5,360 nucleotides of DNA, taken from NCBI GenBank assembly GCA_017511405.1, contig JAFWKB010000035.1:1-5360 (forward strand). The letters run 5' to 3'. This document shows positions 4,793 through 5,360 of the stretch, piece by piece (the stretch's first letter is position 1; each line of letters begins with the position of its first letter). This DNA is from Candidatus Saccharimonadota bacterium (lineage in GTDB: Bacteria; Patescibacteriota; Saccharimonadia; Saccharimonadales; Saccharimonadaceae). Position numbers and translations under genes: made by a program. The notes below the pieces were generated by a model. The model saw only the letters and a program-made list of their open reading frames with translations. It did not search any database and was not told where the DNA came from.

Positions 4793-5360
4793 ATGTGTTC
4801 TCATATTGAAAAACAACTGAAAAAACTCGTCCCTTGCCTTGCTTTTATTTGTTTATTATCTTTGTCTCCGCTTTTTTCTGTTAATTTTGCGTTTGCTGAG
4901 GGCTATTCTAGTTATTTCGACGATGCTGCTGCGGCCTGTATTGTTGAGAACTATAATTCCGAAACATCTTCCTCTGTAACCTCGATTGAAGATGTCGACT
5001 TCTCTAAAATCACGACTCTGAACTGTTCTAATAAAGGAATTGGAAGAATACGCAGCCTCGCCTTGATGCCTAACCTTGTTTCTGTTGATATTTCTGGAAA
5101 TACGGAAATGATGAGCGCTATTGATATTTCTGAAAACTCCTCTCTTGAATCTTTTGATGCCTCTGGAATCAAAAATCTCTCCGTCTATGGCGGTAGCAAT
5201 GAAAAGTTAGAAACTCTAAAAGTAAATGATGCCATACTAATCGGATTTGCTTTTGGAAAGAAGAATCCTGAATCGGACGATACTGACCAGAAAAAGAATA
5301 TTGTGGACGTCACCGCGCTCAAATTTTTGTCCACTCAGCCATGGAAACTAACCGAAGATA
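4793..5360 (+). CDS. Secreted leucine-rich-repeat surface protein (3'-truncated by window edge)
   Basis: Open from ATG 4793 to the window end, 189 codons seen. A signal peptide is clear: charged MCSHIEKQLKKL, hydrophobic core at about 13-30, and an AXA site (FAFA) predicting cleavage after A35. The mature protein starts EGYSSYFDDAAAACIVENYN, then leucine-rich-repeat units: ITTLNCSNKGI at 73-83, LVSVDISGN at 95-103, AIDISENSSLESFDASGI at 109-126, and a weaker KLETLKVNDA at 138-147. The LxxLxxS/CxN pattern is that of bacterial LRR solenoids used for surface binding. Mature-region cysteines C49 and C78 could pair. Saccharibacteria encode many such large exported repeat proteins; a role in adhesion to a host bacterium is plausible but inferred. 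It has its own promoter and RBS and so is a separate unit from recO. Anchor type and full length are unknown because the 3' end is missing. Confidence 0.85.
   Translation, partial: MCSHIEKQLKKLVPCLAFICLLSLSPLFSVNFAFAEGYSSYFDDAAAACIVENYNSETSSSVTSIEDVDFSKITTLNCSNKGIGRIRSLALMPNLVSVDISGNTEMMSAIDISENSSLESFDASGIKNLSVYGGSNEKLETLKVNDAILIGFAFGKKNPESDDTDQKKNIVDVTALKFLSTQPWKLTED

Noticed and set aside
2374..4830. Nine-base string AAAACTCGT at 2374, 3163, 3981 and 4822
   Set aside because: Three of four copies are in frame as Lys-Leu-Val with the preferred codons AAA-CTC-GTN, so codon bias explains them; only the copy inside the 3973-3989 palindrome has added symmetry.
4951..5172. 73-residue minus-strand open frame at the right end
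   Set aside because: The + strand frame here carries a signal peptide, RBS, promoter and LRR pattern; the minus frame has none of these.
1..5360. Alternative genetic code (UGA as Gly) or SR1/Gracilibacteria origin
   Set aside because: Every gene is full length under the standard code and none needs a TGA read through.

Overview
The window looks like chromosomal core sequence from a member of Candidatus Saccharibacteria (TM7) or a close Patescibacteria/CPR relative. This is inference from gene style: moderate GC, a CTC/TCT/CGC-rich codon choice, very compact same-strand packing, a reduced sensorless kinase, a zinc-finger-less RecO, and a secreted protein whose leucine-rich repeats open with a CIVENYN / LNCSNKGI-type motif. 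Every gene reads cleanly with UGA as stop (six of six visible stops are TAA, and no gene needs an in-frame TGA). The sequence therefore gives no support for the UGA=Gly code of Gracilibacteria/Absconditabacteria. All genes lie on the + strand and no gene-free gap exceeds about 50 bases.

Region 1 (1-3020) is a protein quality-control cluster. It holds the C-terminal half of a ClpC-type AAA+ unfoldase (cut by the left edge), then, overlapping it by 8 nt, a membrane-anchored HExxH protein that is a predicted extracytoplasmic metallopeptidase, then ClpP with a complete Ser-His-Asp triad. The ClpC carries a ClpP-docking-type FGF loop, so unfoldase and protease are probably partners. The zincin between them is the least explained gene here.

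Region 2 (3021-4113) is a minimal two-component pair. A 227-residue soluble histidine kinase has only 12 residues before its phosphoacceptor His, and a 130-residue CheY-like receiver has no output domain. An extended -10 (TGCTACAAT) ends six bases before the kinase ATG, with no Shine-Dalgarno, which predicts a leaderless mRNA. The receiver starts by TAATG overlap.

Region 3 (3973-4744) holds recO, whose most likely start lies 47 nt inside the receiver gene. A TTGAAA-N17-TATACT promoter and a 17-bp perfect interrupted palindrome lie inside the receiver coding sequence upstream of it, so recO probably has its own transcription start.

Region 4 (4745-5360) starts a new transcription unit. A TGATATAAT extended -10, framed by a 6-bp inverted repeat, is followed by a good ribosome binding site and the first 189 codons of a secreted leucine-rich-repeat protein that runs off the right edge. 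No RNA genes, insertion sequences, CRISPR arrays or convincing intrinsic terminators were seen. No classical novel defence or mobile system is evident. The most interesting items are the clpC-zincin-clpP arrangement, the leaderless sensorless kinase, and the regulatory DNA buried in the receiver gene.
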